NCBI GenBank assembly: GCA_017433405.1
Contig: JAFRHH010000022.1
Location: 59,616 to 123,615, forward strand
Length of the DNA: 64,000 nucleotides
Source: Clostridia bacterium
Lineage (GTDB): Bacteria; Bacillota; Clostridia; Christensenellales; Aristaeellaceae
Direction of reading: 5' to 3'
The translations under genes were made by a program, and so were the position numbers. Position 1 is the first letter of the stretch. The number at the start of each line of letters is the position of its first letter. The notes beneath the pieces were generated by a model. The model was not told the origin of the DNA, searched no databases, and saw only the letters and a list, made by a program, of their open reading frames with translations. This document shows positions 8,988 to 17,712 of this stretch, piece after piece.

Positions 8988-9016
8988 TTGACAAATGTGC
9001 CGGAAACGATTATAAT
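8988..9016 (+). promoter_or_regulatory. Consensus sigma-A promoter of tRNA-Leu(GAG)
   Basis: Perfect TTGACA (8988-8993), 17-base spacer and perfect TATAAT (9011-9016). The start point would fall about five bases before the mature tRNA 5' end. Confidence 0.92.
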
Positions 9017-9028
9017 AAATCCCGTTAT

Positions 9029-9110
9029 GCGGCCGTGGCGGAATTGGCATACGCGCACGTTTGAGGGGCGTGTTCGGCAACGAGTACGGGTTCAAGTCCC
9101 GTCGGCCGCA
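9029..9110 (+). tRNA. tRNA-Leu (anticodon GAG)
   Basis: The acceptor stem GCGGCCG (9029-9035) pairs with CGGCCGC (9103-9109), with discriminator A at 9110. The anticodon stem CACGT/GCGTG encloses the loop TTGAGGG, giving anticodon GAG. A long variable arm and the T-arm GGGTTCAAGTCCC are present, as expected for class II tRNA-Leu. The 3' CCA is not encoded. Confidence 0.96.
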
Positions 9111-9121
9111 CTTTTTTGAAG

Positions 9122-9148
9122 CTCTGAGAATTTTTCTCGGGGTTTTTC
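9122..9148 (+). terminator. Intrinsic terminator after tRNA-Leu(GAG)
   Basis: Stem CTCTGAGAA / TTCTCGGGG (several G-T pairs) with a TTT loop, followed by TTTTTC. It lies 12 bases after the tRNA and before the phosphatase gene. Confidence 0.7.
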
Positions 9149-9181
9149 TTTACCTGTTTCCCGAAAAAGGAGGCTATCTGT

Positions 9182-9943
9182 ATGCGCATCCTGCTTATTC
9201 GTCACGCTGAACCCGATTATTCCATCGATTCCCTGACGCCCAAGGGCCATGTGGAAGCGAAGCTTCTCAGCGAGCGCCTGATTCATTACCAGATCCGTGA
9301 TTTTTATGTTTCCCCCCTGGGCCGGGCCCGGAAAACAGCAGAATATACGCTGCAGCGTATGGGAAGAACCGCTGAAACGCTGCCCTGGCTTGCGGAATTC
9401 AGAGGAAGATGTCCCGATCCCGTAACCGGCCGCAGCCATCTTCCCTGGGATCTTCCGCCGCGAATCTGGTCCGCCTTTCCGAATGTTCTTTCGCCGGATC
9501 ACTGGTTTGAAAACAGCGTCTTTGACCAGGGAAACATTCGCGAAATCTGGCAGGAAACGGCTGCCGGCGCCGACGACCTGATGGCCCGATACGGATTCCG
9601 GAAGGACGGCCCGGTCTGGACGGCCTCTCAGAATACCATGGACACGGTTGCCCTGTTCTGTCACTTCGGGATCAGCATGGCTTTTATGGCCTACCTGATG
9701 GATGTATCTCCGGTTGTCCTCTGGCACAGGATGCTCTGCCTTCCCTCCTCCGTTTCTGAAATAGTTACGGAGGAGCGCATGCCCGGAACGGTTTCTTTCC
9801 GGGCTGTCAGGATCGGAGATATCTCCCATCTCGAGAGCGCCGGAGAGCCCAGGTCCACAGCCGGACTTTTCCCCGAATGCCATACCGGCATCGATTCGAC
9901 GGATCCGGCCATCAACGGAGCCGATACTTCGCGGAATCCCTGA
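9182..9943 (+). CDS. Histidine phosphatase family protein
   Basis: A 253-residue member of the phosphoglycerate-mutase-like superfamily. It has the phosphohistidine motif LIRHAEPDYS near residue 7, the arginine segment SPLGRARKTAEYTL and a second histidine in LFCHFGISMAF. The substrate cannot be told from the sequence; it may act on sugar phosphates or nucleotides. The start ATG follows AAAGGAGGCTATCTGT, a strong ribosome site. It stands alone between tRNA-Leu and a convergent antiporter gene; transcription from the tRNA promoter past the weak terminator is possible. Confidence 0.85.
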   Translation: MRILLIRHAEPDYSIDSLTPKGHVEAKLLSERLIHYQIRDFYVSPLGRARKTAEYTLQRMGRTAETLPWLAEFRGRCPDPVTGRSHLPWDLPPRIWSAFPNVLSPDHWFENSVFDQGNIREIWQETAAGADDLMARYGFRKDGPVWTASQNTMDTVALFCHFGISMAFMAYLMDVSPVVLWHRMLCLPSSVSEIVTEERMPGTVSFRAVRIGDISHLESAGEPRSTAGLFPECHTGIDSTDPAINGADTSRNP

Positions 9944-9976
9944 GGCATATCCTGCCACATCCTGCCATATCCTGCC

Positions 9977-10081
9977 GTTCACAGAGAAGACAGATTTTTG
10001 TCCGCGAACGCGTTAGCGAAGCGGTTACAAAATCGTCATCCGTCGCTGCATGACAGACGTGAACTGACGTTCGCAGAGGAG
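9977..10081 (+). repeat. Family A intergenic repeat, copy A1
   Basis: Contains a left arm remnant (GTTCACAGAGAAGACAG), the palindromic core from GATTTTTGTCCGCG to GCGGTTACAAAATC, the linker CGTCATCCGTCGC, and the right arm GTGAAC-TGAC-GTTCGC followed by AGAGGAG. This copy lies between two convergent genes, so its terminal GAGGAG is not in front of a start codon, unlike most copies. Confidence 0.85.
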
Positions 10082-10092
10082 AAAACAAACCG

Positions 10093-11085
10093 TCACACCG
10101 TAAACTGGAAGATGCAGAAAGCGGCATAGATGCAAAGCAGCAAAATTCCCTGAGGGCGGGTCAGCTTGCCCCGGATCAGGGCTGGAATGGTCATCAGGGC
10201 CATGACCAGAAACATGACGGGAATATCCACCGCCAGGGAGACCGGAACGCCTCCGATCGTTTTCCCGCCAAGCTCCTGCAGGGTAAACGGTTTGAGGGTA
10301 AAGCTGATTCCGGAAACCAGCACCAGATTGAAGAGATTGGCTCCCACGATGTTGCCGACGCTCAGGGCGCTGTGCCCCTTCACCAGGGACGTCACGGCCG
10401 TAACCAGCTCCGGAAGGCTGGTTCCGAGCGCCACAAAGGTCAGCGCAATGACGGTCTCCGGAACGCCAAGGCTTTCCGCAATCTTCGTCCCGTTATCCAC
10501 CAGCAGATTCGCGCCGACAGCGATGGCGGCCGCGCCGACTACCAGCTTCAGAATCGTCTGCCACGCCGGCTCCGCCTCCGCTTTTTCCGGTTCCGCAGGC
10601 GTATTTTCCGCTTCCGGACCGCCGATCAGGCCCGTTCTTTTTCCGTTCCAGATGGTATAGGCGATGTAGGCAAAGAAGATCAGCAGCAGAATGATGCCGG
10701 TGATTCTCGTGAAGGATCCTGTGATATAAGCCGTCCCGGCATAAAATAACGCCGTGACAAAAAAGAACAGAACCGGCACCCTGAAGCTCTTCCCATTGAC
10801 CGTACACGGCCGGATGGCAAAGGTCAGCGCGGAAATCAGCGCCGTGTTGCAGATGATGCTGCCGATCGCGTTTCCGTAGGCAATCCCTCCGTGCCCGCTG
10901 AGGGCGCCGGTTGCGGAAACCAGCACCTCCGGCAGCGTCGTGCCGATGGAAACGACCGTCGCTCCGATAATCAGCTCCGGCACATGAAAGCGGTGCGCCA
11001 GATTCGATGCACCATCCACAAACCAGTCGCCCCCCTTGATCAGCAGCAGCAGCCCCAGGATAAACAGCAGCACAGGAATCAGCAT
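10093..11085 (-). CDS. Sodium/calcium antiporter, CaCA family (YrbG-like)
   Basis: A 330-residue integral membrane protein with about ten helices in two homologous halves. Each half carries the CaCA alpha-repeat: VVSIGTTLPEVLVSATGAL near the N-terminus and FVALGTSLPELVTAVTSL in the second half, followed by GNIVGANLFN. The loop between the halves is rich in Glu and Ala. It probably exchanges calcium for sodium or protons; the ion is inferred from the family. The ATG at 11085 has GGGAGGAC upstream and starts just before the first helix; the longer frame lacks support. Confidence 0.9.
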   Translation of the reverse strand: MLIPVLLFILGLLLLIKGGDWFVDGASNLAHRFHVPELIIGATVVSIGTTLPEVLVSATGALSGHGGIAYGNAIGSIICNTALISALTFAIRPCTVNGKSFRVPVLFFFVTALFYAGTAYITGSFTRITGIILLLIFFAYIAYTIWNGKRTGLIGGPEAENTPAEPEKAEAEPAWQTILKLVVGAAAIAVGANLLVDNGTKIAESLGVPETVIALTFVALGTSLPELVTAVTSLVKGHSALSVGNIVGANLFNLVLVSGISFTLKPFTLQELGGKTIGGVPVSLAVDIPVMFLVMALMTIPALIRGKLTRPQGILLLCIYAAFCIFQFTV

Positions 11086-11201
11086 GAACTCAGTCCTCCC
11101 ATTTCTTTCAGATAATAAGTATACATCAACAGGAAGAGCGGAACCAGATGCTGAACAGAAAACATAGCGGTGCTTATTTTTCCAAATCAGCAAAATAGAA
11201 A

Positions 11202-11240
11202 ACGCCCATGAACCTGACCACAAGCCGGGTTACATGGACG
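11202..11240 (-). terminator. Probable terminator after rplT
   Basis: Minus-strand stem GTCCATGTAACC / GGTTCATGGGC with a loop of about 13 bases, followed by GTTTTC. It lies just after the rplT stop and ends the infC-rpmI-rplT unit. The T-run is short. Confidence 0.6.
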
Positions 11241-11256
11241 CATTTGATGATCTGAC

Positions 11257-11604
11257 TTACTTCCTGGCGATTTCAACCAGCCCGGCAAAGCCCGCCGGAT
11301 CGTTAACGGCCAGGTCAGCAAGCATCTTGCGGTTCACCTGAACGTTGTGCTTCTTGAGTCCGGAAATGAACGTCGAATAGCTCATTCCATTCAGGCGGGC
11401 GGCTGCGTTAATACGAGTGATCCACAGCCGACGGAATTCCCGCTTGCGAAGCTTCCGTCCAACGAACGCGAAGCGCAGGCTGCGGGCAACCTGTTCCTTG
11501 GCGGCACGGTACTGTTTGGATTTTGCTCCCCAGTAGCCTTTCGCCAGCTTCATGACCTTACGGCGACTTTTATGGGCATTTACAGCCCTCTTGATTCGTG
11601 CCAT
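11257..11604 (-). CDS. rplT: 50S ribosomal protein L20
   Basis: A 115-residue bL20 protein with the family N-terminus [16 protein letters not shown] and the conserved [17 protein letters not shown]. It binds 23S rRNA early in assembly of the large subunit and, in Firmicutes, also represses its own operon by binding the infC leader. It is the last gene of infC-rpmI-rplT, 30 bases after rpmI, with AAGGAGGAAAAGTATC before the ATG. Confidence 0.98.
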   Translation of the reverse strand: MARIKRAVNAHKSRRKVMKLAKGYWGAKSKQYRAAKEQVARSLRFAFVGRKLRKREFRRLWITRINAAARLNGMSYSTFISGLKKHNVQVNRKMLADLAVNDPAGFAGLVEIARK

Positions 11605-11634
11605 GATACTTTTCCTCCTTGCCGGTTTTTCAGC

Positions 11635-11835
11635 TTACTTATAAGGCAGCAGTTTATGGATTGTGCGGGCTTCTGCAGCGTTGTCGACAATACCGGGATT
11701 CCGCAGGTGACGGGTCCGCTTTGTCGTCTTCAGGCGAACCTGGTGATTCGCGTTCATCTGCTTATGCTTGACAATACCGGACTTGGTGAATGAAAAGCGT
11801 TTGGCAGCTCCCCGATGGGATTTCTGTTTAGGCAT
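11635..11835 (-). CDS. rpmI: 50S ribosomal protein L35
   Basis: A 66-residue, very basic bL35 protein beginning MPKQKSHRGAAKRF. The family motifs KHKQMNANH and KTKRTRHLRNP (the latter here KTTKRTRHLRNP) are visible. It is a structural component of the large subunit. It lies between infC and rplT, with GGAAGGAG upstream of the ATG. Confidence 0.98.
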   Translation of the reverse strand: MPKQKSHRGAAKRFSFTKSGIVKHKQMNANHQVRLKTTKRTRHLRNPGIVDNAAEARTIHKLLPYK

Positions 11836-11861
11836 AATGTGTGTACTCCTTCCGATGCGCT

Positions 11862-12443
11862 TTATTCCTGTGTCCCCTGTGAGACAGCTTTCTCCCGTTT
11901 GGCCTTCTTTTCGGCAAAGGATGCCTTCGCGGCCTTGGGAGCCAGGATCATAATCATATTGCGGCCATCCAGCAGCGGGCGGCGTTCCACCATGCTGACC
12001 TCCTTACACCGATCCGCAAAATCCAGCATGACCTTCATGCCGATCTCGCTGTGGGTAATCTGGCGGCCGCGGAAGCGAATGGATACTTTCACCTTATCGC
12101 CGTTCTCCAGGAAGCGGATCGCCATCTTGGCCTTCGTGTTTACATCGTTTTCCTCGATGGTGGCAGACAGCTGTACTTCCTTGATATCGACAACCCGTTG
12201 ATTCTTCCGGTTTTCCCGCTCCCGCTTCGCCTGCTCATAACGGTACTTGTCGTAATCGAGCAGTTTGCAGACCGGAGGAACGGCGGAAGGCTGAATCTTG
12301 ACAAGATCAAGGCCCTTTTCCTCGGCGAGGGCCAGGGCTTTGGGCGTCGGCATAACACCGAGCTGTCCGCCATTCTCGTCAATCAGTCGGATCTCCCGAT
12401 CCCGGATTTCCTCATTGATCAACAGTTCCGTTGCGATGTCCAT
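11862..12443 (-). CDS. infC: Translation initiation factor IF-3
   Basis: A 193-residue IF-3, which keeps ribosomal subunits apart and checks the start codon on the 30S subunit. The N-terminal domain has LINEEIRDREIRLID and the C-terminal domain has DVNTKAKMAIRFLENGDKVKVS and ITHSEIGMKVM. The ATG at 12443 is preceded by AAGGAGG with a short three-base gap, and a later non-ATG start is possible, as often found for infC. It heads the rpmI-rplT operon behind an attenuated leader. Confidence 0.95.
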   Translation of the reverse strand: MDIATELLINEEIRDREIRLIDENGGQLGVMPTPKALALAEEKGLDLVKIQPSAVPPVCKLLDYDKYRYEQAKRERENRKNQRVVDIKEVQLSATIEENDVNTKAKMAIRFLENGDKVKVSIRFRGRQITHSEIGMKVMLDFADRCKEVSMVERRPLLDGRNMIMILAPKAAKASFAEKKAKREKAVSQGTQE

Positions 12444-12465
12444 GCACCTCCTTGAATGCTGCGTC

Positions 12466-12492
12466 AAAAAGCGACGGGCCCAAACCCGTCGC
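12466..12492 (-). terminator. Attenuator terminator in the infC leader
   Basis: Eight-base-pair perfect GC-rich stem GCGACGGG / CCCGTCGC with loop TTTGGG, followed by TTTTT on the minus strand. It sits upstream of infC, so it must be conditional for the operon to be expressed. Confidence 0.9.
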
Positions 12493-12590
12493 CATCAATG
12501 CACACACTTCCACTCCGGAAGCCTTCATAACCCGGCGGCAACAGCCACACAAGGTGAGGGGCGGGCAAGCCACTGCTTTCAAACACAAAT
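12466..12590 (-). ncRNA. L20-type autoregulatory leader of the infC operon
   Basis: The 5' leader of infC-rpmI-rplT, about 140 bases from a consensus promoter to the infC ATG. It ends in a strong intrinsic terminator (GCGACGGG / CCCGTCGC, then TTTTT), only about 20 bases before the start codon. In Firmicutes, L20 protein binding this leader favours termination. The upstream segments (GGCTTGCCCGCCCC, GTGTGGCTGTTGCCGCCGGG) would form the L20-binding and antiterminator parts. The family assignment is by operon context and architecture. Confidence 0.75.
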
Positions 12591-12591
12591 T

Positions 12592-12620
12592 AATGTAACA
12601 CTTCCGAATGCATCTGTCAA
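12592..12620 (-). promoter_or_regulatory. Sigma-A promoter of infC-rpmI-rplT
   Basis: Minus-strand TTGACA (12620-12615), 17-base spacer, TACATT (12597-12592). The start point would be near 12585. Confidence 0.8.
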
Positions 12621-12667
12621 GCACATTTTTACGGAAAAAACCGTTTTGTCGTGTCATGCGATGATCC

Positions 12668-13720
12668 TTACAGTGAATTCACCAGGTTAAACAACTCCCG
12701 GTTGAAATTCTTTTCACAGCTTAAAGCCTTCTCGATCGGCATATACATGACGCGGCCCTTCTGCATGCCGATGACCTGGTTGCTGATGCCATCCCGGAGC
12801 AGCCTGACCGCCAGATTTCCGGATTCAAAGGCGAAGGCGCTGTCCCGGGCCGTCGGCTCGGCGCCACGCTGGATATATCCGATCACGGTGGAGCGCACCT
12901 CGACCATGCCGCACATCCGCTTCAGGACGGAGGCGAGCCGGACGGCGCTCATGGGTTCATTCTCGTAGCAGGGCTTTCCGTGGGACGTCAGGAACCCGTA
13001 CAGATCGAAAGGCTCCATGGATTCAAAGCACCCTTCGGCCAGCACGATGGTCGCGCGGGTATTCCCTTTGGCCAGCTGTCGGTTCAGCTTGTCCGCGACC
13101 TCCTCCACAGACCAGTGAACTTCCGGCACCACGACGATTTCGCTGCCGGTGGAAACGGCCGTTGTCAGCGCGATATCCCCGCAGTGCCGACCCATGACTT
13201 CCACCACGTGAGGCCGGTCATGGCTTCGGGAGGTCGCCCGGATCTTGCGTACGCAGTCAACGCACACATTCACCGCGGTATCGAACCCAAGGGACATTTC
13301 CGAATACCCCAGGTCGTTATCGATGGTTCCGGGAATCCCAATACAGGGAACACCCATCTCGCAGAGGCATTTCGCGCCGTTAAAGCTTCCGTCGCCACCG
13401 ATGACGACCAGACCGTCAATTTCCATGGCGCGCAGTGTCCTCACCGCGATTTCCCGGTATTCCTGCTCCTTGAATTCAAGGCAGCGCGCCGTTCTGAGAT
13501 AGGTTCCGGCCTCATCGGCAATATCCAGAACGGTTTCCAGATGAAGTTCCTGAAGATCATCCTTTATATTGGTACTTTTTCGAAGCAGTCCGTTATATCC
13601 CCGCTTGATCCCGATCAGCGGAATCCCATAGATCGCCGCGCTTCGGGCCACAGAATTGACGGCAGCGTTCATTCCGGGACTGTCTCCGCCGCTTGTCAGA
13701 ACGCCGATTTTCCTCATCAT
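12668..13720 (-). CDS. pfkA: ATP-dependent 6-phosphofructokinase
   Basis: A 350-residue PFK phosphorylating fructose 6-phosphate in glycolysis. It shows GVLTSGGDSPGMNAA at the N-terminus, GGDGS at residues 108-112 and PGTIDND at 130-136. The Gly in GGDGS and the Gly in PGTIDND are the residues linked to ATP use in this family. Near the C-terminus, VIGYIQRGAEPTARD corresponds to the usual LGHIQRGG region. ATG 13720 has AAGGAG nine bases upstream; a second ATG follows directly. A second, different PFK is encoded at 49.9 kb. Confidence 0.95.
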   Translation of the reverse strand: MMRKIGVLTSGGDSPGMNAAVNSVARSAAIYGIPLIGIKRGYNGLLRKSTNIKDDLQELHLETVLDIADEAGTYLRTARCLEFKEQEYREIAVRTLRAMEIDGLVVIGGDGSFNGAKCLCEMGVPCIGIPGTIDNDLGYSEMSLGFDTAVNVCVDCVRKIRATSRSHDRPHVVEVMGRHCGDIALTTAVSTGSEIVVVPEVHWSVEEVADKLNRQLAKGNTRATIVLAEGCFESMEPFDLYGFLTSHGKPCYENEPMSAVRLASVLKRMCGMVEVRSTVIGYIQRGAEPTARDSAFAFESGNLAVRLLRDGISNQVIGMQKGRVMYMPIEKALSCEKNFNRELFNLVNSL

Positions 13721-13775
13721 GGCAACTCGCTCCTTTTCCGGCCGCAGGGCCGGATTCCCATAAAAATCGTTTCTC

Positions 13776-13781
13776 AGTATA
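13776..13781 (-). promoter_or_regulatory. Extended -10 element of pfkA
   Basis: Minus-strand TATACT preceded by TGG, fitting an extended -10, about 55 bases upstream of pfkA. No convincing -35 hexamer is seen at the right distance. Confidence 0.45.
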
Positions 13782-13861
13782 CCATACCTTTTTAAAATAA
13801 AAAAGGGGCCTGCAAAAAAGTTTGACTTTCCGTTTTCTCCTGTGATACTGTTACCGGTGAC

Positions 13862-13950
13862 GAATTTTGTCCGCGATCGCTCGGGCGGAGCGATTACAAA
13901 ATCGTCATCCTTCACAGAACGGCAGGAAGGAACTGCCGCTCGCTGAGGAG
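13862..13950 (+). repeat. Family A intergenic repeat, copy A2 (covarying arm)
   Basis: The core runs from GAATTTTGTCCGCGATCGC to GGAGCGATTACAAAATC, followed by CGTCATCC. The arm here is CGGCAG-GAAGGAA-CTGCCG instead of GTGAAC/GTTCAC, so both sides of the stem have changed while pairing is kept. It ends in GCTGAGGAG. The copy lies 27 bases upstream of thrH, but thrH has its own AGAGGG site. Confidence 0.8.
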
Positions 13951-13976
13951 ACCAATATTTTGAAAAGAGGGATTCG

Positions 13977-14576
13977 ATGAACATCGTCTGCCTGGATCTT
14001 GAAGGGGTTCTGGTTCCTGAAATCTGGATCGCTTTTTCCGAGGCCACCGGCATTCCGGCTCTTCGGCGCACGACCAGGGATGAGCCGGATTACGACAAGC
14101 TGATGCGATTCCGCCTGGACATTCTCAGGGAGCACGGGCTGGGGCTGAAGGAAATCCAAAATACCATCGCGGCCATTGATCCCATGCCCGGAGCGCGGCA
14201 ATTTCTGGATACGCTCCGCAGCGAAACACAGGTTTTGATTCTTTCGGATACCTTTACGCAGTTTGCCTCTCCGCTGATGGAAAAGCTGGGGTGGCCGACC
14301 ATCTTCTGCAATGAGCTCTCCGTGGATGAGAGCGGTATGATCGCTGATTACCGGATCCGGATCACCCAGAGCAAGCTTTCCACCGTTAAAGCGCTTCAGT
14401 CCATCGGCTTTGAGACCATCGCGGCCGGAGACAGCTACAACGACCTTGGTATGATCCGGGCCAGCAAGGCCGGCATTCTGTTCCGAAGCACGGAGCAGAT
14501 CCGGAAGGATCATCCGGAACTTCCCTCCTGCGAAACCTATCCGGATCTTCTTTCCCTGATTCGCAGGGCATACTGA
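13977..14576 (+). CDS. thrH: ThrH-like phosphoserine phosphatase/homoserine phosphotransferase
   Basis: A 199-residue HAD-family enzyme. The first HAD motif is CLDLEGVLVPE with Asp7, in the DLE form typical of ThrH rather than SerB. LILSDTFTQF supplies motif II and AGDSYNDLGM motif IV. ThrH removes phosphate from phosphoserine and can transfer it to homoserine. It is a single gene with AGAGGGATTCG before the ATG, preceded by repeat A2. Whether it is the main serine-pathway phosphatase here cannot be judged from the window. Confidence 0.88.
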   Translation: MNIVCLDLEGVLVPEIWIAFSEATGIPALRRTTRDEPDYDKLMRFRLDILREHGLGLKEIQNTIAAIDPMPGARQFLDTLRSETQVLILSDTFTQFASPLMEKLGWPTIFCNELSVDESGMIADYRIRITQSKLSTVKALQSIGFETIAAGDSYNDLGMIRASKAGILFRSTEQIRKDHPELPSCETYPDLLSLIRRAY

Positions 14577-14691
14577 TCGAGCGGATCCCGTTTTATTCAT
14601 TTCTTAATACTTTCGTAATTTTATTTACATTTTCTCAATATTATGGTAAGCTGTTTCTGGTTCCATTGAGCTGTAAAAGGAGGTTCAGCCC

Positions 14692-15861
14692 ATGAAAAGA
14701 AACAGCTTTCTTTTACTGACCGTATTGGTTGTCTGGATCGCGTCCATGAGCGGCGCTTTCGCGCTGGACGCGTCTACGCTTTACAACGGCTGCCGCGGAG
14801 AAGAAGTCAAAAGAATGCAGCAGGCGCTGATTGATCAGGGATATCTCGGCGGTTATGCCGACGGGATTTTCGGCCGAAACACAGAAAACGCGGTTCGGAA
14901 GTTCCAGGCCAAACACCGGCTCACAGCCGACGGGCTGGCGGGTAAAAAAACCCTGGCGCTCCTGTATGGCGCTTCCGCTTCATCATCCGCCGCTTCCGCC
15001 CAGGCCGCTTCTTCATCCGCCGCTTCTTCATCCGCCGCTTCCTCCGCTGCTTCTGCCTCGCCTGCGGCCGCTTCGGCGCCGGCGTCGTCTTCGAAGAACG
15101 GACTCTTTTCCGGAAATTATGAAACGCTCCGGATCGGTTCCTCCGGTGAAAGGGTCAGGATTCTTCAGAAAGCCCTGATCGCCGTCGGCGCGCTCTCCGG
15201 TTCCGCGGACGGCCGCTTCGGGAACAGGACCAAAGAGGCTGTCGTAACCTTTCAGAAATCCGAAAAGCTGACGGCGGACGGACTGGCGGGAAAAAAAACG
15301 CTGACAGCCCTCGAAAGCGCTTCCGCGTCCGGAAAAAAAATCGCGGCATCCTCAACCGGGGACGCTTCCTCCTCCGAAAGCGCGGGAGCTTCTGTTTCCG
15401 CCTCCGCTTCCGCCCCCGACGCCTCTTCCCTGCAGCTGCTTCACTGGTTTAACGATATCAAGCCCAACCTGCGGAACAAGCAGAAGCTGGTGATCGTGGA
15501 TCCCGCCTCCGGTCTTTCCTGGACGCTTCAGATCCTTAGCCGGGGGCGCCACTGCGACGCGGAACCTCTGACCCGCGAGGATACGGAAACGATGCTGAAG
15601 GCCTTCGGGGGGCAGCATACCTGGGATGTCAAAAAGGTCTATGTCCGCCTTCCCAATGGGGTCTGGACCATTGGTGCAACCCACGACAATCCCCATGACG
15701 CCAACACGATCAAGGACAACGGATTCAACGGCCATACCTGCGTCCACTTTCTCCGGGATATGGCAGAAACGGAACAGAACGACCCGAATTACGGCGTCAC
15801 CAACCAGAAGGCCATCCGCGCTTTCTGGAAAAGCCTGACCGGCCAGGAGATTGCCCAGTAA
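14692..15861 (+). CDS. Secreted protein with two peptidoglycan-binding domains and a His/Cys C-terminal domain
   Basis: A 389-residue exported protein. A signal peptide (SFLLLTVLVVWIASMSGAFA) is followed by a PG_binding_1 repeat (about residues 30-85), a Ser/Ala linker built from short coding repeats, a second PG_binding_1 repeat (about 140-205) and another Ser/Ala linker. The last 150 residues form a domain I do not recognise by name; it contains VIVDPASGLSWTLQIL and FNGHTCVHFLRDM. The GHTCVH stretch recalls the SHGC site of YkuD L,D-transpeptidases but is not the same. Strong AAAGGAGG before the ATG. It probably acts on or binds peptidoglycan. Confidence 0.8.
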   Translation: MKRNSFLLLTVLVVWIASMSGAFALDASTLYNGCRGEEVKRMQQALIDQGYLGGYADGIFGRNTENAVRKFQAKHRLTADGLAGKKTLALLYGASASSSAASAQAASSSAASSSAASSAASASPAAASAPASSSKNGLFSGNYETLRIGSSGERVRILQKALIAVGALSGSADGRFGNRTKEAVVTFQKSEKLTADGLAGKKTLTALESASASGKKIAASSTGDASSSESAGASVSASASAPDASSLQLLHWFNDIKPNLRNKQKLVIVDPASGLSWTLQILSRGRHCDAEPLTREDTETMLKAFGGQHTWDVKKVYVRLPNGVWTIGATHDNPHDANTIKDNGFNGHTCVHFLRDMAETEQNDPNYGVTNQKAIRAFWKSLTGQEIAQ

Positions 15862-15877
15862 TTACAGGAACAGTTTA

Positions 15878-15913
15878 ATGCTGTCAGGGGAAACCCCTTG
15901 ACAGCATTTTTCG
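15878..15913 (+). terminator. Terminator after the peptidoglycan-binding protein gene
   Basis: Stem ATGCTGTCA(A)GGGG type, with ATGCTGTCAGGGG pairing with CCCCTTGACAGCAT around an AAA loop and one bulged T, followed by TTTTTC. Its 3' arm contains the -35 hexamer of the next promoter. Confidence 0.85.
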
Positions 15914-15926
15914 TTTCCGGTATAAT
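15898..15926 (+). promoter_or_regulatory. Consensus promoter of the ylxM-ffh-rpsP-trmD operon, inside a terminator stem
   Basis: TTGACA (15898-15903), 17-base spacer, TATAAT (15921-15926). The -35 hexamer is part of the 3' arm of the preceding terminator. The start point would fall at about 15932-15934. Confidence 0.88.
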
Positions 15927-15932
15927 TATCGG

Positions 15933-15956
15933 CTGTCAGGGGTTCTGCCCTGACAG
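15933..15956 (+). promoter_or_regulatory. 5'-end stem-loop of the SRP operon transcript
   Basis: Perfect nine-base-pair stem CTGTCAGGG / CCCTGACAG with loop GTTCTG. It begins at the predicted transcription start and ends just before the AAGGAAGG ribosome site of ylxM. Its arm repeats the arm sequence of the terminator 50 bases upstream. A role in mRNA stability or regulation is inferred only. Confidence 0.6.
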
Positions 15957-15970
15957 AAGGAAGGATCGCT

Positions 15971-16318
15971 TTGGATTCGGAGGAGCTTCGGAAAAAGGTT
16001 GAACTCTCCTTTCTCTCCGCGTTTTACGGGAAGCTGCTGACCGAGAATCAGCGGCGGGTTCTCTCGCTTTACTGTGAGGAGGATCTTTCCCTCGGGGAGA
16101 TTGCCGGCGAGCTTTCAATTTCCCGCCAGGCGGTTCACGAAGCGCTGACCCGTGCATCCTCCAGGATGACTGAAATGGAGGCGCTGCTCGGTCTCGCGGC
16201 GCGGTACCACCGAACGGAAGAGGGGCTGAAAAAGATTCACGATCTGCTTCAGCGGAAGCAGTACGATCAGGCGGAGCAGATGATCGCCGCCATGCTCGAC
16301 TGGGATCAGGAGGATTAA
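15971..16318 (+). CDS. ylxM: YlxM/UPF0122 family HTH protein
   Basis: A 115-residue helix-turn-helix protein. Residues about 20-75 resemble sigma factor region 4 (TENQRRVLSLYCEEDLSL, then GEIAGELSISRQAVHEAL). In Gram-positive bacteria ylxM sits just upstream of ffh and is thought to modulate the SRP pathway. The start is a TTG with AGAAGGAAGG upstream. The stop is one base before the ffh ATG, so translation is probably coupled. First gene of the operon behind the consensus promoter at 15.9 kb. Confidence 0.92.
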   Translation: MDSEELRKKVELSFLSAFYGKLLTENQRRVLSLYCEEDLSLGEIAGELSISRQAVHEALTRASSRMTEMEALLGLAARYHRTEEGLKKIHDLLQRKQYDQAEQMIAAMLDWDQED

Positions 16319-16319
16319 A

Positions 16320-17642
<1,323 letters not shown>

Positions 17643-17712
17643 TCGCTTGGATTCATATACCTGGTTATATGATTTCCATAGATATTATTCTTATTTTGAG
17701 GAGGAAATCCAG

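Noticed and set aside
8955-9095. N-terminal extension of the L,D-transpeptidase frame
   Set aside because: It would run through the tRNA-Leu promoter and gene; the GTG at 8954 has a proper ribosome site and signal peptide.
14975-15085. Repeated GCTTCTTCATCCGCC units
   Set aside because: They encode the Ser/Ala linker of the peptidoglycan-binding protein and stay in frame.
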